This document shows, in pieces, positions 1-7,082 of a DNA stretch of 38,958 nucleotides (its first letter is position 1; each line of letters starts with the position of its first letter). Both the position numbers and the translations under genes were made by a program. Below the pieces are notes generated by a model. That model saw nothing but the letters and a program-made list of their open reading frames with translations, was not told the DNA's origin and ran no database searches. The DNA comes from an uncultured Christensenellaceae bacterium (GTDB lineage Bacteria; Bacillota; Clostridia; Christensenellales; Borkfalkiaceae): assembly GCA_910588615.1 (NCBI GenBank), contig CAJUOI010000020.1, forward strand, positions 1 to 38,958, given 5' to 3'.

Positions 1-449
1 ACAAATTCCGCTATAAGTGCCGCCGTTTCGTCCGTTAATTCCGTGTGCGACCAACCGATAGTTTGCACGCACTCAACTGTCAAGCCGTGTTTTTCGGCAA
101 TCGTTTTGAATAGTTTGTTATGGTAGTTACCCGCGCGGGAAGTGTCTTGCATATTGTGAACGCTTGCATACTGATGGCACATTTCGTGTAACATTGTTGC
201 CGCTATCTGATTGATAGGGCGGTTAAGCTGTTGCGCTGTCATATTCAGTTCGTGCTCGCCCTCGTCCTTGTCGTTCTCTTTCCAAACCTTTTTAACAGAC
301 CACCAACCATTAGTTTTGTTGCGCTCGTCGCGCTGTACCGTTATGACAGGGCGGACAAGCTCGCCGCCGAATAACTTTGCGTTGCAATAGTCGTACAGTT
401 TTGCAAGGTAGTTGACCGTTTCAATGTATTTTTCCGTTCCGTTTTTCAT
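1..449 (-). CDS. SprT-like zinc metalloprotease domain protein (partial, C-terminus beyond window)
   Basis: The reading frame runs off the left edge, so only about 149 N-terminal residues are seen. Residues 88-92 read HEMCH, an HExxH zinc-protease signature, inside the stretch MLHEMCHQYA, and a further histidine in GNYHNKLF (about residue 110) fits the third zinc ligand of SprT-like domains. The N-terminal pattern (a helix ending in YDYCNAKLFGGELVRP) also fits that family. I start it at 449 rather than at the ATG at 455, because the GAGG ribosome site at 458-461 lies 8 bases before 449 and only 2 before 455. Small SprT-like genes of this kind are common in integrative elements of gut Firmicutes, and the AT-rich composition agrees; substrate unknown. 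Confidence 0.75.
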   Translation of the reverse strand, partial: MKNGTEKYIETVNYLAKLYDYCNAKLFGGELVRPVITVQRDERNKTNGWWSVKKVWKENDKDEGEHELNMTAQQLNRPINQIAATMLHEMCHQYASVHNMQDTSRAGNYHNKLFKTIAEKHGLTVECVQTIGWSHTELTDETAALIAEF

Positions 450-470
450 TTTCATTACCTCAAAAAAAGA

Positions 471-680
471 CTAATCATTTTTTAATTTACCGCAAGAGAA
501 GAAATAAGCGTGTAAACCACTTTCAACTGCTTGCTTATCGCAAAGATTAAATGCTTTTAACATTTCCTTTGCTTCGGCTTGTGTACACACAAAACCTAAA
601 AACTGTAAAGATAAATAAGATTTTGATAAATCTTGTTGCCAAATATCAAAGCGTTCGGGTATTGCAATCTTATCAGTCAT
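471..680 (-). CDS. small hypothetical protein of the AT-rich island
   Basis: A 69-residue protein with no domain I recognise; it starts MTDKIAIPERFDIWQQDL. A longer frame opens at 710, but the GAGG ribosome site sits 9 bases before the ATG at 680, so 680 is the better start. That start overlaps the end of the gene upstream by 8 bases, pointing to translational coupling, and the SprT-like gene begins 21 bases after its stop. It has no signal peptide or membrane segment. Function unknown; probably cargo of the mobile element suspected here. Confidence 0.5.
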   Translation of the reverse strand: MTDKIAIPERFDIWQQDLSKSYLSLQFLGFVCTQAEAKEMLKAFNLCDKQAVESGLHAYFFSCGKLKND

Positions 681-993
681 TTTTTGATGCCTCACTTTCG
701 ACGTATTCAAAAATGCCCGCCAAAAGAAGTTTAGCTATAAAATTCACAGCCTTATCAACATTAAAAACATGTTGACACGCTACGACTTCACGAGCATTAT
801 GAACTACTTGTCCGTAAGCACCTACAAAAGGTTCAATGTAGATTTCAACAGATTGCATAGAACCAACGAAACTCTTACGAAAATAGTAAAGGCGATACCA
901 ACGCCCTTTATTATTTCGCATCCATATAAAACTTTTTTCAAAGCCGTATTGCTCAAGTACCTTTTCGTCAATAGTTTCTTTTAACCGTATCAT
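673..993 (-). CDS. small hypothetical protein of the AT-rich island
   Basis: A 106-residue protein without a domain I recognise. It has an aromatic, basic middle section (GFEKSFIWMRNNKGRWYRLYY) and no membrane segment. An AAGGA ribosome site lies about 10 bases before the ATG at 993, preceded by a terminator-like hairpin at 1040-1078. It is the first of three overlapping or closely spaced minus-strand genes (106 aa, 69 aa, SprT-like) that share low GC and probably one transcript. Function unknown. Confidence 0.5.
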   Translation of the reverse strand: MIRLKETIDEKVLEQYGFEKSFIWMRNNKGRWYRLYYFRKSFVGSMQSVEIYIEPFVGAYGQVVHNAREVVACQHVFNVDKAVNFIAKLLLAGIFEYVESEASKND

Positions 994-1032
994 TTTGTTT
1001 CCGTCCTTTGCGTAATGCCGCCGCCGTTTAAT

Positions 1033-1078
1033 ATAAAAAAATGGAGTAGAAGTCGCTTTCGCTATCTTCTATTCCATT
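1033..1078 (-). terminator. hairpin with T-run upstream of the island genes
   Basis: The arms 1040-1052 and 1066-1078 are 13 bases long and complementary apart from one G-T pair. Read on the minus strand they are followed by seven Ts, as in an intrinsic terminator. It lies about 40 bases upstream of the 106-residue gene, so it either blocks read-through from outside the island or acts as an attenuator in that operon's leader. Confidence 0.6.
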
Positions 1079-1127
1079 ATAAAACTTTACACCGTCAGGA
1101 AGGGGGTGAAAATATATTTCAAAACGA

Positions 1128-1156
1128 TTGCAAAGTTTTTCCGTCGGTGTTATAAT
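1128..1156 (+). promoter_or_regulatory. sigma-A promoter of the YitT-like gene
   Basis: TTGCAA (1128-1133) and TATAAT (1151-1156) are separated by exactly 17 bases. Transcription should start near 1163, giving a leader of about 60 bases before the ATG at 1222. Confidence 0.75.
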
Positions 1157-1221
1157 ATGCGTGGTACTCTCACGGAGCGGAACTGCCCGCCTTCGGGGAG
1201 TTGGTCAACGGGTAGGTGCCT

Positions 1222-2244
1222 ATGAAGAAATTACAGAAACCGACGAAGTTACAGATTCTAAAATTTATCCGGTATTGTCTGATCGTGATTGCGGGCAACG
1301 CCGTTGCCGCATCTGCCGCGGCGTTCTTTATCAAGCCGAACGGGCTGGTAATGGGCGGAACCACGGGTCTCGGGATCCTCGTGGAGAATCTGTTAACGAA
1401 CGCAGGGAAGGCAGGCGCCGCGAAGTGGGCGGGCAACGTTACCGTTTACGCCGTGAACATTGCGCTGTTTATTCTGGGCGCTGTTATGCTCGGAAAAAAG
1501 TTTGCCATAGCTACCGCGGCGGGCACGTTGCTGTATCCCTCGTTTTTGAGTCTGTGGCAGCTTGTAAACGGCTTGTTGAACAAGCTCCCGAGCGGCAATC
1601 CTTTTTATTTGAGAGATACCGATCCGCTGCTCGCCGTTATTTTCGGCGCGTTGATTTTCGGGCTTGGCATCGGGATCGTCGTCCGTGTGGGGGCGAGCAC
1701 GGGCGGTACAGACGTTCCGCCGCTCATCTTAAATAAATATTTCGGAATCCCGCTTGCGCCCGCAATGTGGATTCTTGATATTTCTATCGTTCTGTTGCAA
1801 CTCATCGGGGGAACGGAATTTCCCGACGTGCTGTACGGTATCCTGATTCAGCTGTCCGCCTCTCTTATCGTGGAGAAGGTGGCGCTTATCGGAACCAAGC
1901 GGGCACAAGTAAAGATCATCAGCCGAAAATACGAAGAGATCCGTCGTATGATTCTGGATAAGCTCAACCGCGGCGTTACCATGCTTTACGGCAAGACGGG
2001 GTACCTGCGCGACGATTGCTATATGCTTTTGACGATTGTTTCCAACCGCGACGTCATCAAGCTGAAAAACGCAGTGCAGGCGATCGACCCCGAAGCGTTC
2101 TTTATGGTAAGCATCATTTCCGAGGTGCGCGGAAACGGGTTTTCTTCCGCCCGCGTGGCGCTGCCGAAATCGGTGGAGTGGCAGGGGGAAGCGTCTGTTT
2201 CGGACGAAGCTGCGGTTTCGCAAGATAAAAAATCGGAAGATTAA
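1222..2244 (+). CDS. YitT family membrane protein with C-terminal DUF2179 domain
   Basis: A 340-residue integral membrane protein. The N-terminal ~220 residues hold about five hydrophobic segments and the glycine-rich family signatures KPNGLVMGGTTGLGI and GASTGGTDVPPLIL. The last ~110 residues form a soluble DUF2179 domain (VTMLYGKTGYL, then a region with VVSNRD- and MVSIISEVRGNGF-like motifs). These proteins are widespread in Firmicutes and their transport role is unproven. Translation could start at a GTG at 1216, but that overlaps the ribosome site, so the ATG at 1222 is preferred. The segment around residues 115-130 is an inserted loop between membrane segments. The gene stands alone, with its own promoter and a terminator at 2257-2294. 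Confidence 0.9.
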   Translation: MKKLQKPTKLQILKFIRYCLIVIAGNAVAASAAAFFIKPNGLVMGGTTGLGILVENLLTNAGKAGAAKWAGNVTVYAVNIALFILGAVMLGKKFAIATAAGTLLYPSFLSLWQLVNGLLNKLPSGNPFYLRDTDPLLAVIFGALIFGLGIGIVVRVGASTGGTDVPPLILNKYFGIPLAPAMWILDISIVLLQLIGGTEFPDVLYGILIQLSASLIVEKVALIGTKRAQVKIISRKYEEIRRMILDKLNRGVTMLYGKTGYLRDDCYMLLTIVSNRDVIKLKNAVQAIDPEAFFMVSIISEVRGNGFSSARVALPKSVEWQGEASVSDEAAVSQDKKSED

Positions 2245-2256
2245 ATCCGAATTTAA

Positions 2257-2294
2257 AAACCGCCCTTTCTTCGCAAACGAAGGAAGGGCGGTTT
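2257..2294. terminator. bidirectional terminator after the YitT-like gene
   Basis: The arms 2257-2273 and 2279-2294 form a long GC-rich stem (core CCGCCCTTTCTTCG and its complement). Read on the minus strand the stem is followed by TTTTTAAATT, on the plus strand by a weaker GTTTG tail. It lies between convergent genes, so it can serve both. Confidence 0.8.
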
Positions 2295-2299
2295 GCCGT

Positions 2300-2478
2300 T
2301 TGTGGGAGCGATAGCCGCTTGCGTTACCTTGGCTGCCTCATAATAAATGGGGCGGCTTCGCCGTAGGAGGTGCGGGGAGGGGAGTATCCTTTCAGTCTGC
2401 AAAGCAGAACAGACAGCTTCTCTCCGGAGAGGGGCGCCAATATCCCTCGCTTCGTTTGGATTGACATACGGCTAATCG
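2300..2478. repeat. intergenic stretch resembling a dispersed palindromic repeat
   Basis: This non-coding gap between two convergent genes has short inverted repeats, including the perfect palindrome CTCTCCGGAGAG at 2420-2431 followed by GGGCGCC. A similar GGGGCGCC junction occurs in the hairpin at 29499-29523, which suggests a dispersed repeat family. No convincing reading frame was found. Confidence 0.3.
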
Positions 2479-2480
2479 TC

Positions 2481-4676
2481 TTATTTTCGCTGCGAAAACG
2501 CCTTTTGCATGGCGTTGATGAGTACGGGCATATCAATGGGTTTATTCAGGTGTGCGTTGATTCCCGCTTGCAGCGACAGAATTTTATCGCTGTCGAAGGC
2601 GTTTGCCGAAAGGGCGATAATGGGGATGCCCGAGAGCTCGGAATCGAGCGCGCGGATTGCCTGCGATGCAGCTCTGCCGTCCAATACGGGCATTTGAATA
2701 TCCATGAGGATCAAGTCGTAATCGTCTTTTTCCGCCGCTCTGATTTTGTCTACGGCAATTTGTCCGTTGACGGCGGTATCGACGATGAAGCCGTAATCCT
2801 GCAACAGCTCCGTTTCGATTTCGAGGTTCAAGGGGTTGTCCTCGACGATGAGAATTTTTTTGCCCGTCAGCTCTTCGCCGTTCTCATCGCCGTCGCAGTC
2901 CGATTTCTCTTTGGTGCGCAGGCTAACGGCAACGGTGAACGTGCTGCCTTTGCCGAGTTCGCTGTGCGCCGTGATCGTTCCTCCCATTACTTCTATCATG
3001 CTTTTGGCAATCGTAAGTCCGAGCCCCGTGCCGTAAATCCCGCTTGCCGTGGTATTTTTAGCGCGCTCGAAGGGGTCGAATACGCGCAGCAGGAAGTCCT
3101 CGTCCATGCCGATGCCCGTATCGTTGACGATGAATTCGTAGGTCGCAAACTCGTTCACGCCGCTCTTTCGTTCGGAAACGGTAATTTTAACTTCTCCGTG
3201 CTCCGTATATAACACCGCATTCGAAACGATTTGTGTCAGTACCTGCGTTAACTTGGGTAGGTCGGCTAAGACGACCTCGTTCCGCACCGCGCTCGTATCC
3301 ACCGTGAAACGCAAGCCCTTTTTATCCGCCTTCGGCAGCGCGTCGGCGTATACCGAGCGCACCACGTCGCAGACGTTGCCTTCCTCCTCGTTTACGGAGT
3401 ACGCTTGCGCGTCCATATAGGTAAGCGCGAGAACCTTGTCGATCAGCTCGAGAATTTGTCTGCTTGCCGTTTCGATGCCGTCCAGCGCTTCGAGCGTTTC
3501 GAGGTTGTCCTTGTTGTTTTTCTTGGCAATGGCGGTGTAGCCGAAAATCGCGTTTAGGGGGGTACGCATGTCGTGCGACATGTTTGAAAGGAAGGAGTCC
3601 TTTGCGATTTCCGCAAGCTTCGCGGTTCTGAATGCAGTTTCGAGCACCTGTTTGTGCTTCAACTCTTTGATCACCTCTTCGTCGACGTTCTGAAAGCCCA
3701 TGACGATTTGCGAGGCGTCGCCGTTTTTGCCCACATTGACGATGCGCAACTGAATGTATTTGATTTCGTCGTTTTCGATGCAGCGGTAGTTCAGGTGGTA
3801 CGTTCTGTTTTTCGTAAGCTGTTTTCGGATATAGTCCATCGACGTCAGCTCGGTGAACAGCGCTCTGTCCTCGGGGTGGACCCATACGTTGGTGTAGTTT
3901 TGCAAAAACCATTCGAATTCCCGCACCTGCATTTTTTGCTCGAACTGTTGCTGTACGCGCGTGCTCACGCGATAGGGGAGAACGAGGTTGGCATTGAAAT
4001 CGGCATAGAGAATGGAGTCGTAATTGACGCTCAAACCCTCGATGACTTCGAGACGCTGTAAGTGCTCCTGACGAATCAGCTTGCGTTCCTTGTCGTACTC
4101 TTCGATGAGTTGGTGAAGCTTTTGCTCCTTTTCCTGGTGATCGTGCCGCAACGTAAACGTTTCCATTAGCCGCTGCGTAATCTTTTCCGTTGCGTCGCAG
4201 ATGAATACGTAAAAATAATCGTGTCCGTCGTCGCCTTTGACGTATTGCCCGTAATCCTCCACCCAGCGCACGATCCCGCCTTTTTGGATAATGCGGTAAT
4301 CCACGTTGTCCACGTCGCCGTCCTTGCAGGAAATCTGCTTTCGAATCGAAGCTTCTACCGCTTCCAGCTCTTCCGGATGCACGATCCCGCGGAACGAGCC
4401 CTTCGTGTATCGGTAAAAATCGTTGAAGTCGTCGCAATTAAAAATTTTAATCAGCGAGTCGTTTGCGTATATGATTTCTTCGTTTTCTTCGGCGGAGTAT
4501 ATAAGAAAGCCGCCGGGGATCTTGTCGATAAATTCCTTGATTTGCAGTGCGGTATCGAGCTTCTTCTTTTCCGCAACGGAAAGGGAGTTTTGAATATTTT
4601 TATCTTGCCAATAGCCTCTGTGCAACAGATAGAGCATCGACTGAATAATACTTTTTCCCGTGTGCCGTACGTTCAT
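2481..4676 (-). CDS. soluble hybrid sensor histidine kinase (PAS-PAS-HisKA-HATPase-REC)
   Basis: A 731-residue phosphorelay kinase with no membrane segment, so it should sense a cytoplasmic signal. Two PAS folds occupy about residues 50-165 and 215-335, joined by a charged coiled-coil stretch (170-210). The HisKA domain has the phospho-acceptor His368 in SNMSHDMRTPLNAI. The ATPase domain has N486, DTGIGM (519-524) and GTGLGL (549-554). A C-terminal receiver domain carries the acceptor Asp659 (LMDIQMP) and Lys712. All catalytic residues are present. No response regulator or HPt protein lies nearby, so the output partner is unknown. An AAAGGAG ribosome site precedes the ATG, and a good sigma-A promoter lies just upstream. 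Confidence 0.93.
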   Translation of the reverse strand: MNVRHTGKSIIQSMLYLLHRGYWQDKNIQNSLSVAEKKKLDTALQIKEFIDKIPGGFLIYSAEENEEIIYANDSLIKIFNCDDFNDFYRYTKGSFRGIVHPEELEAVEASIRKQISCKDGDVDNVDYRIIQKGGIVRWVEDYGQYVKGDDGHDYFYVFICDATEKITQRLMETFTLRHDHQEKEQKLHQLIEEYDKERKLIRQEHLQRLEVIEGLSVNYDSILYADFNANLVLPYRVSTRVQQQFEQKMQVREFEWFLQNYTNVWVHPEDRALFTELTSMDYIRKQLTKNRTYHLNYRCIENDEIKYIQLRIVNVGKNGDASQIVMGFQNVDEEVIKELKHKQVLETAFRTAKLAEIAKDSFLSNMSHDMRTPLNAIFGYTAIAKKNNKDNLETLEALDGIETASRQILELIDKVLALTYMDAQAYSVNEEEGNVCDVVRSVYADALPKADKKGLRFTVDTSAVRNEVVLADLPKLTQVLTQIVSNAVLYTEHGEVKITVSERKSGVNEFATYEFIVNDTGIGMDEDFLLRVFDPFERAKNTTASGIYGTGLGLTIAKSMIEVMGGTITAHSELGKGSTFTVAVSLRTKEKSDCDGDENGEELTGKKILIVEDNPLNLEIETELLQDYGFIVDTAVNGQIAVDKIRAAEKDDYDLILMDIQMPVLDGRAASQAIRALDSELSGIPIIALSANAFDSDKILSLQAGINAHLNKPIDMPVLINAMQKAFSQRK

Positions 4677-4713
4677 AAGCGCTCCTTTGCATACCTTGCC
4701 GTGATATTTTTAT

Positions 4714-4742
4714 ATTTTATCACATTTTTTGCTGTCGGTCAA
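4714..4742 (-). promoter_or_regulatory. sigma-A promoter of the hybrid kinase
   Basis: Read on the minus strand, TTGACC (4742-4737) and TAAAAT (4719-4714) are 17 bases apart. Confidence 0.7.
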
Positions 4743-4764
4743 TAAGTTGAAAAGTTGATTTTTC

Positions 4765-5670
4765 TTATTTTTTCTTTTCTTTTCGGCGTTTATCGTTGAT
4801 AAGTTCCAGCGCGGCTTCGTCAACGACGGAAATTCCCTCCTCCCTGGCGATATTCACCATCTGCGTAAGGGCGGCTTGTAAAAAAACGCGGGGGATTCGG
4901 GTAAGCTTTGCGCACGCCCCGTCGGTAAACGTTACGTCGGGATCGATGCGCGATGCGGCGTATTTCACCGACTGCCAATCGCCCTCCTTCGCCTGTATCT
5001 TTTCGGGAACGGGTTTTTTGAACGGGGAGTACCAGAAGTTCGTGCTGTCGCGGTAGCCGTAGTCTACGGGCACGGGCGGGAAATCTTTTGCTTTAACGCC
5101 GTTGATAATGGCGTTGCGGTAGCGTTCCTGCATTAAAATTTTGTCGATTTTCAAAATAAAGTGCGCGCCGAATTTGCTTGTGATCCCGTTGAAATTGCGG
5201 TAGGGCGGACCGTAGCCTTCGAGACAGCCCGCTTTGTCGAGGTATGCGTCCTCGAGGGCGGAATCCCAGGTACATTCGAACACCTGATATGCGTTCGTGA
5301 TGATTTCGGGGCGTTCGCCCTCCGCCAAACCCTTGCCGAGCGGGAAAATGCAGTTTTTCATTTTCTCGTCCGTCGTTTCGCCGGGGAAGCCGAGGCGCAC
5401 CGCCTCGCGGAAATACTTTCTGTCGTCGCAGATAAAGTTTAAAGAAACCTTGCTGCCGCGCAGAATATTCTGCGCCGTGTTCGAGCTGTTTCTGCATTCC
5501 AGAATCATGGCGTAATAGTCTTTGCCCGCAATGTAGTAGGGGAAGCAGAGGGAATAAGAGCCGAGGTTGGTTTTTCCGTTTTCCGATAGCGTGCCCACTA
5601 AAATGGTGGGCATGGGAAAGTATGCCGAGGTCTGGTAGAAATTGTCTACGATGCGAAGTTCCTTTAACAT
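4765..5670 (-). CDS. flavin reductase-like (FMN-binding split barrel) protein with C-terminal PCP_red-like helices
   Basis: A 301-residue cytoplasmic protein. Residues 15-180 resemble the flavin reductase-like split barrel: PTILVGTLSENGKTNLGSYS followed by ILECRNSSNTAQNI, with the usual strand order for FMN-binding flavoredoxin-type proteins. Residues about 235-292 look like the small helical PCP_red module known from protochlorophyllide reductase relatives (a KLTRIPRVFLQ...IAREEG...VDEAALE pattern); this second assignment is from memory and less sure. It probably binds FMN and carries out or senses a redox reaction of unknown substrate. A GGGAG ribosome site precedes the ATG at 5670, and the promoter is a perfect consensus. 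Confidence 0.7.
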   Translation of the reverse strand: MLKELRIVDNFYQTSAYFPMPTILVGTLSENGKTNLGSYSLCFPYYIAGKDYYAMILECRNSSNTAQNILRGSKVSLNFICDDRKYFREAVRLGFPGETTDEKMKNCIFPLGKGLAEGERPEIITNAYQVFECTWDSALEDAYLDKAGCLEGYGPPYRNFNGITSKFGAHFILKIDKILMQERYRNAIINGVKAKDFPPVPVDYGYRDSTNFWYSPFKKPVPEKIQAKEGDWQSVKYAASRIDPDVTFTDGACAKLTRIPRVFLQAALTQMVNIAREEGISVVDEAALELINDKRRKEKKK

Positions 5671-5687
5671 ATTTGATCTCCCTTTTT

Positions 5688-5716
5688 ATTATAGACGAAA
5701 ACGGCGCTTTTGTCAA
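5688..5716 (-). promoter_or_regulatory. consensus sigma-A promoter of the flavin reductase-like gene
   Basis: TTGACA (5716-5711) and TATAAT (5693-5688) match consensus exactly, with a 17-base spacer. Transcription should start near 5681, only about 10 bases before the ATG and inside the ribosome site at 5678-5682. Confidence 0.8.
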
Positions 5717-5840
5717 CCGCGCTGTGCTTTTCGGTAAAAAAAGATAGGAATGATTATATCGGACACGACTATTTCTCTTCGTTATTTCGTTCTCTCTTGA
5801 TTGGAGGAATCTTTTTGCGCGTAGCGCAAGACGTAAGAAA

Positions 5841-5864
5841 AAAAGGACGCATATGCGTCCTTTT
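5841..5864 (-). terminator. terminator of the rpsF-ssb-rpsR operon
   Basis: A perfect 24-base palindrome (core GGACGCATATGCGTCC) sits 14 bases after the rpsR stop. It is followed on the minus strand by a run of Ts reaching 5834. A second small hairpin (TTGCGC-GTA-GCGCAA, 5815-5829) lies just beyond. Confidence 0.85.
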
Positions 5865-5877
5865 CGTTTGTTTTGTC

Positions 5878-6195
5878 TTACTCCGCCTTGAAGGGGATGA
5901 GCGCGGCGATTCTTGCGCGCTTGATCGCAATGGCAACCTCTCTCTGGTGCTTTGCGCAAGTACCCGTCATTCTGCGGGGAAGAATCTTTCCGCCTTCGGC
6001 GATAAAGCGTTTCAATTTTGCAACGTCCTTAAAGTCGATGGTGGATTTTTCCTGACAGAACACGCAGACTTTTTTATAAGCCTGTCTTTTATAGTTCTTT
6101 TTTGCGGGTCTTGCCTCGCGTTCCTTGGGAGAGCGCGTTTCTTTCGCTTCGCCGTTCTCTTCCTGCACAACGGTTTCCTGCATATTTTCTTCCAT
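5878..6195 (-). CDS. rpsR: 30S ribosomal protein bS18
   Basis: A 105-residue protein whose last ~65 residues are a typical S18, with FKDVAKLKRFIAEGGKILPR and the conserved IKRARIAALIPF end. S18 pairs with S6 on the platform of the small subunit. Cys44, Cys47, Cys80 and His83 form a likely zinc-binding set, so this is a zinc-type (C+) S18. The first ~35 residues are an acidic then basic extension, longer than in E. coli S18. It is the third gene of the operon, with an AAGGAG ribosome site about 10 bases before the ATG. Confidence 0.97.
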   Translation of the reverse strand: MEENMQETVVQEENGEAKETRSPKEREARPAKKNYKRQAYKKVCVFCQEKSTIDFKDVAKLKRFIAEGGKILPRRMTGTCAKHQREVAIAIKRARIAALIPFKAE

Positions 6196-6230
6196 GTTGA
6201 CTTTACTCCTTATTTACTATTGCCCTTAGC

Positions 6231-6656
6231 TTAGAAGGGGATGTCCCCGTCGTCGTCGAAAGCCTGCAAGGCGGGCTTTTTCTTGGCGGGCGTCGTCCTC
6301 GTTTCGGACGAATCGTAGAAATCGTCGTTCTGCGCGCCGTTTTTGGGGGAAAGGAATTCCACGTCCTGCGCGATAATGTCTACCGCAGTGCGTTTCGCAC
6401 CCGTGTTGTCCTCGTAGTTGCGAATCTGAACGCTGCCCGAAACGGCAACCTTGTTTCCTTTCTTGCAGAACCTCGACACGTTGTCGGCAAGTCCGCGCCA
6501 TGCGGTTACGTTAAAGAAGTCCGTTTGCTGCTCTCCGTTCGCGCCGGAGTAATTGCGGTTGACCGCAATGGCAAAGTGGCAGACGCTCACTCCGCTGTTC
6601 GTTTCCGAAATTTCCGGATCGCGCGTTAAATTGCCGATCAAAAATACCTTGTTCAT
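6231..6656 (-). CDS. ssb: single-stranded DNA-binding protein
   Basis: A 141-residue SSB. Residues 1-105 form the OB fold, starting MNKVFLIGNLTRDPE and including FAIAVNRNYSG and FFNVTAWRGLADN. A short flexible linker leads to the acidic tip DDDGDIPF, which recruits partner proteins in replication and repair. It sits between rpsF and rpsR, the usual Firmicutes order, with gaps of 16 and 35 bases and an AGGAG site 9 bases before the ATG. Confidence 0.97.
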   Translation of the reverse strand: MNKVFLIGNLTRDPEISETNSGVSVCHFAIAVNRNYSGANGEQQTDFFNVTAWRGLADNVSRFCKKGNKVAVSGSVQIRNYEDNTGAKRTAVDIIAQDVEFLSPKNGAQNDDFYDSSETRTTPAKKKPALQAFDDDGDIPF

Positions 6657-6672
6657 CTTCCGTTTCTCCTAA

Positions 6673-6957
6673 TTACTCGGCTTTCGTGATCATGCGTCTT
6701 AAAACGACGCCCGAAAGTCCCGCCACGCGGTCGAGTTCTTTTACCGCGTTGCCTTCTGCCGAAAACTTCATCAGCGCGTAGAACGCATCCGTCTGGAACT
6801 CAACGGTATAAGCGGTCTTTTTTACGCCCCACTTATCGGTTGCTTCTACGGCTCCGCCCATCGAGGTTACGATATCGGCGTACTTTTTCAGTTCCGCCTC
6901 CCGTGCTTCCTCGTCCAAGTCGCTTTTCAGCAGCAAGAGCATTTCGTACTTTTTCAT
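6673..6957 (-). CDS. rpsF: 30S ribosomal protein bS6
   Basis: A 94-residue S6, recognised from MKKYEMLLLL at the start and the conserved WGVKKTAYTVEFQTDAFYALMKF core. S6 binds S18 and the central domain of 16S rRNA. A GTG at 6966 would add three residues, but it overlaps the GGGAGG ribosome site; the ATG at 6957 is 8 bases after that site and is preferred. First gene of the operon, after a consensus promoter and a structured leader that may let the S6:S18 pair control its own synthesis. Confidence 0.97.
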   Translation of the reverse strand: MKKYEMLLLLKSDLDEEAREAELKKYADIVTSMGGAVEATDKWGVKKTAYTVEFQTDAFYALMKFSAEGNAVKELDRVAGLSGVVLRRMITKAE

Positions 6958-6963
6958 GACTTT

Positions 6964-7008
6964 CACCTCCCGGTCTTATTCGGCATATCTTTGCGATATG
7001 CAAGGTCT
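6964..7008 (-). promoter_or_regulatory. possible S6:S18-responsive rpsF leader structure
   Basis: In the transcript, ACCU (7006-7003) can pair with AGGU of the ribosome site (6968-6965), enclosing a 7-bp hairpin (arms 6995-7001 and 6983-6989) and an internal loop with two CCG triplets. Known rpsF leaders bound by S6:S18 have a CCG-containing internal loop near a hairpin. The match is by eye only. Confidence 0.4.
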
Positions 7009-7015
7009 AACGCTT

Positions 7016-7044
7016 ATTTTACACTATTTTTTAAAACAAGTCAA
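7016..7044 (-). promoter_or_regulatory. sigma-A promoter of rpsF-ssb-rpsR
   Basis: TTGACT (7044-7039) and TAAAAT (7021-7016) are 17 bases apart on the minus strand. Transcription starting near 7009 gives a leader of about 50 bases. Confidence 0.8.
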
Positions 7045-7082
7045 CGGCTTTACCCGTTCGTCGGTCAATCTTTTGCAAAAAA

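Noticed and set aside
1106..1224. GTG-started 39-codon frame before the YitT-like gene
   Set aside because: It spans the gene's own promoter and its ribosome-like AGGAAG is too close to the GTG.
1128..1736. 202-codon plus-strand frame rich in Arg
   Set aside because: Out-of-frame shadow of the YitT-like gene; composition is unlike a real protein.
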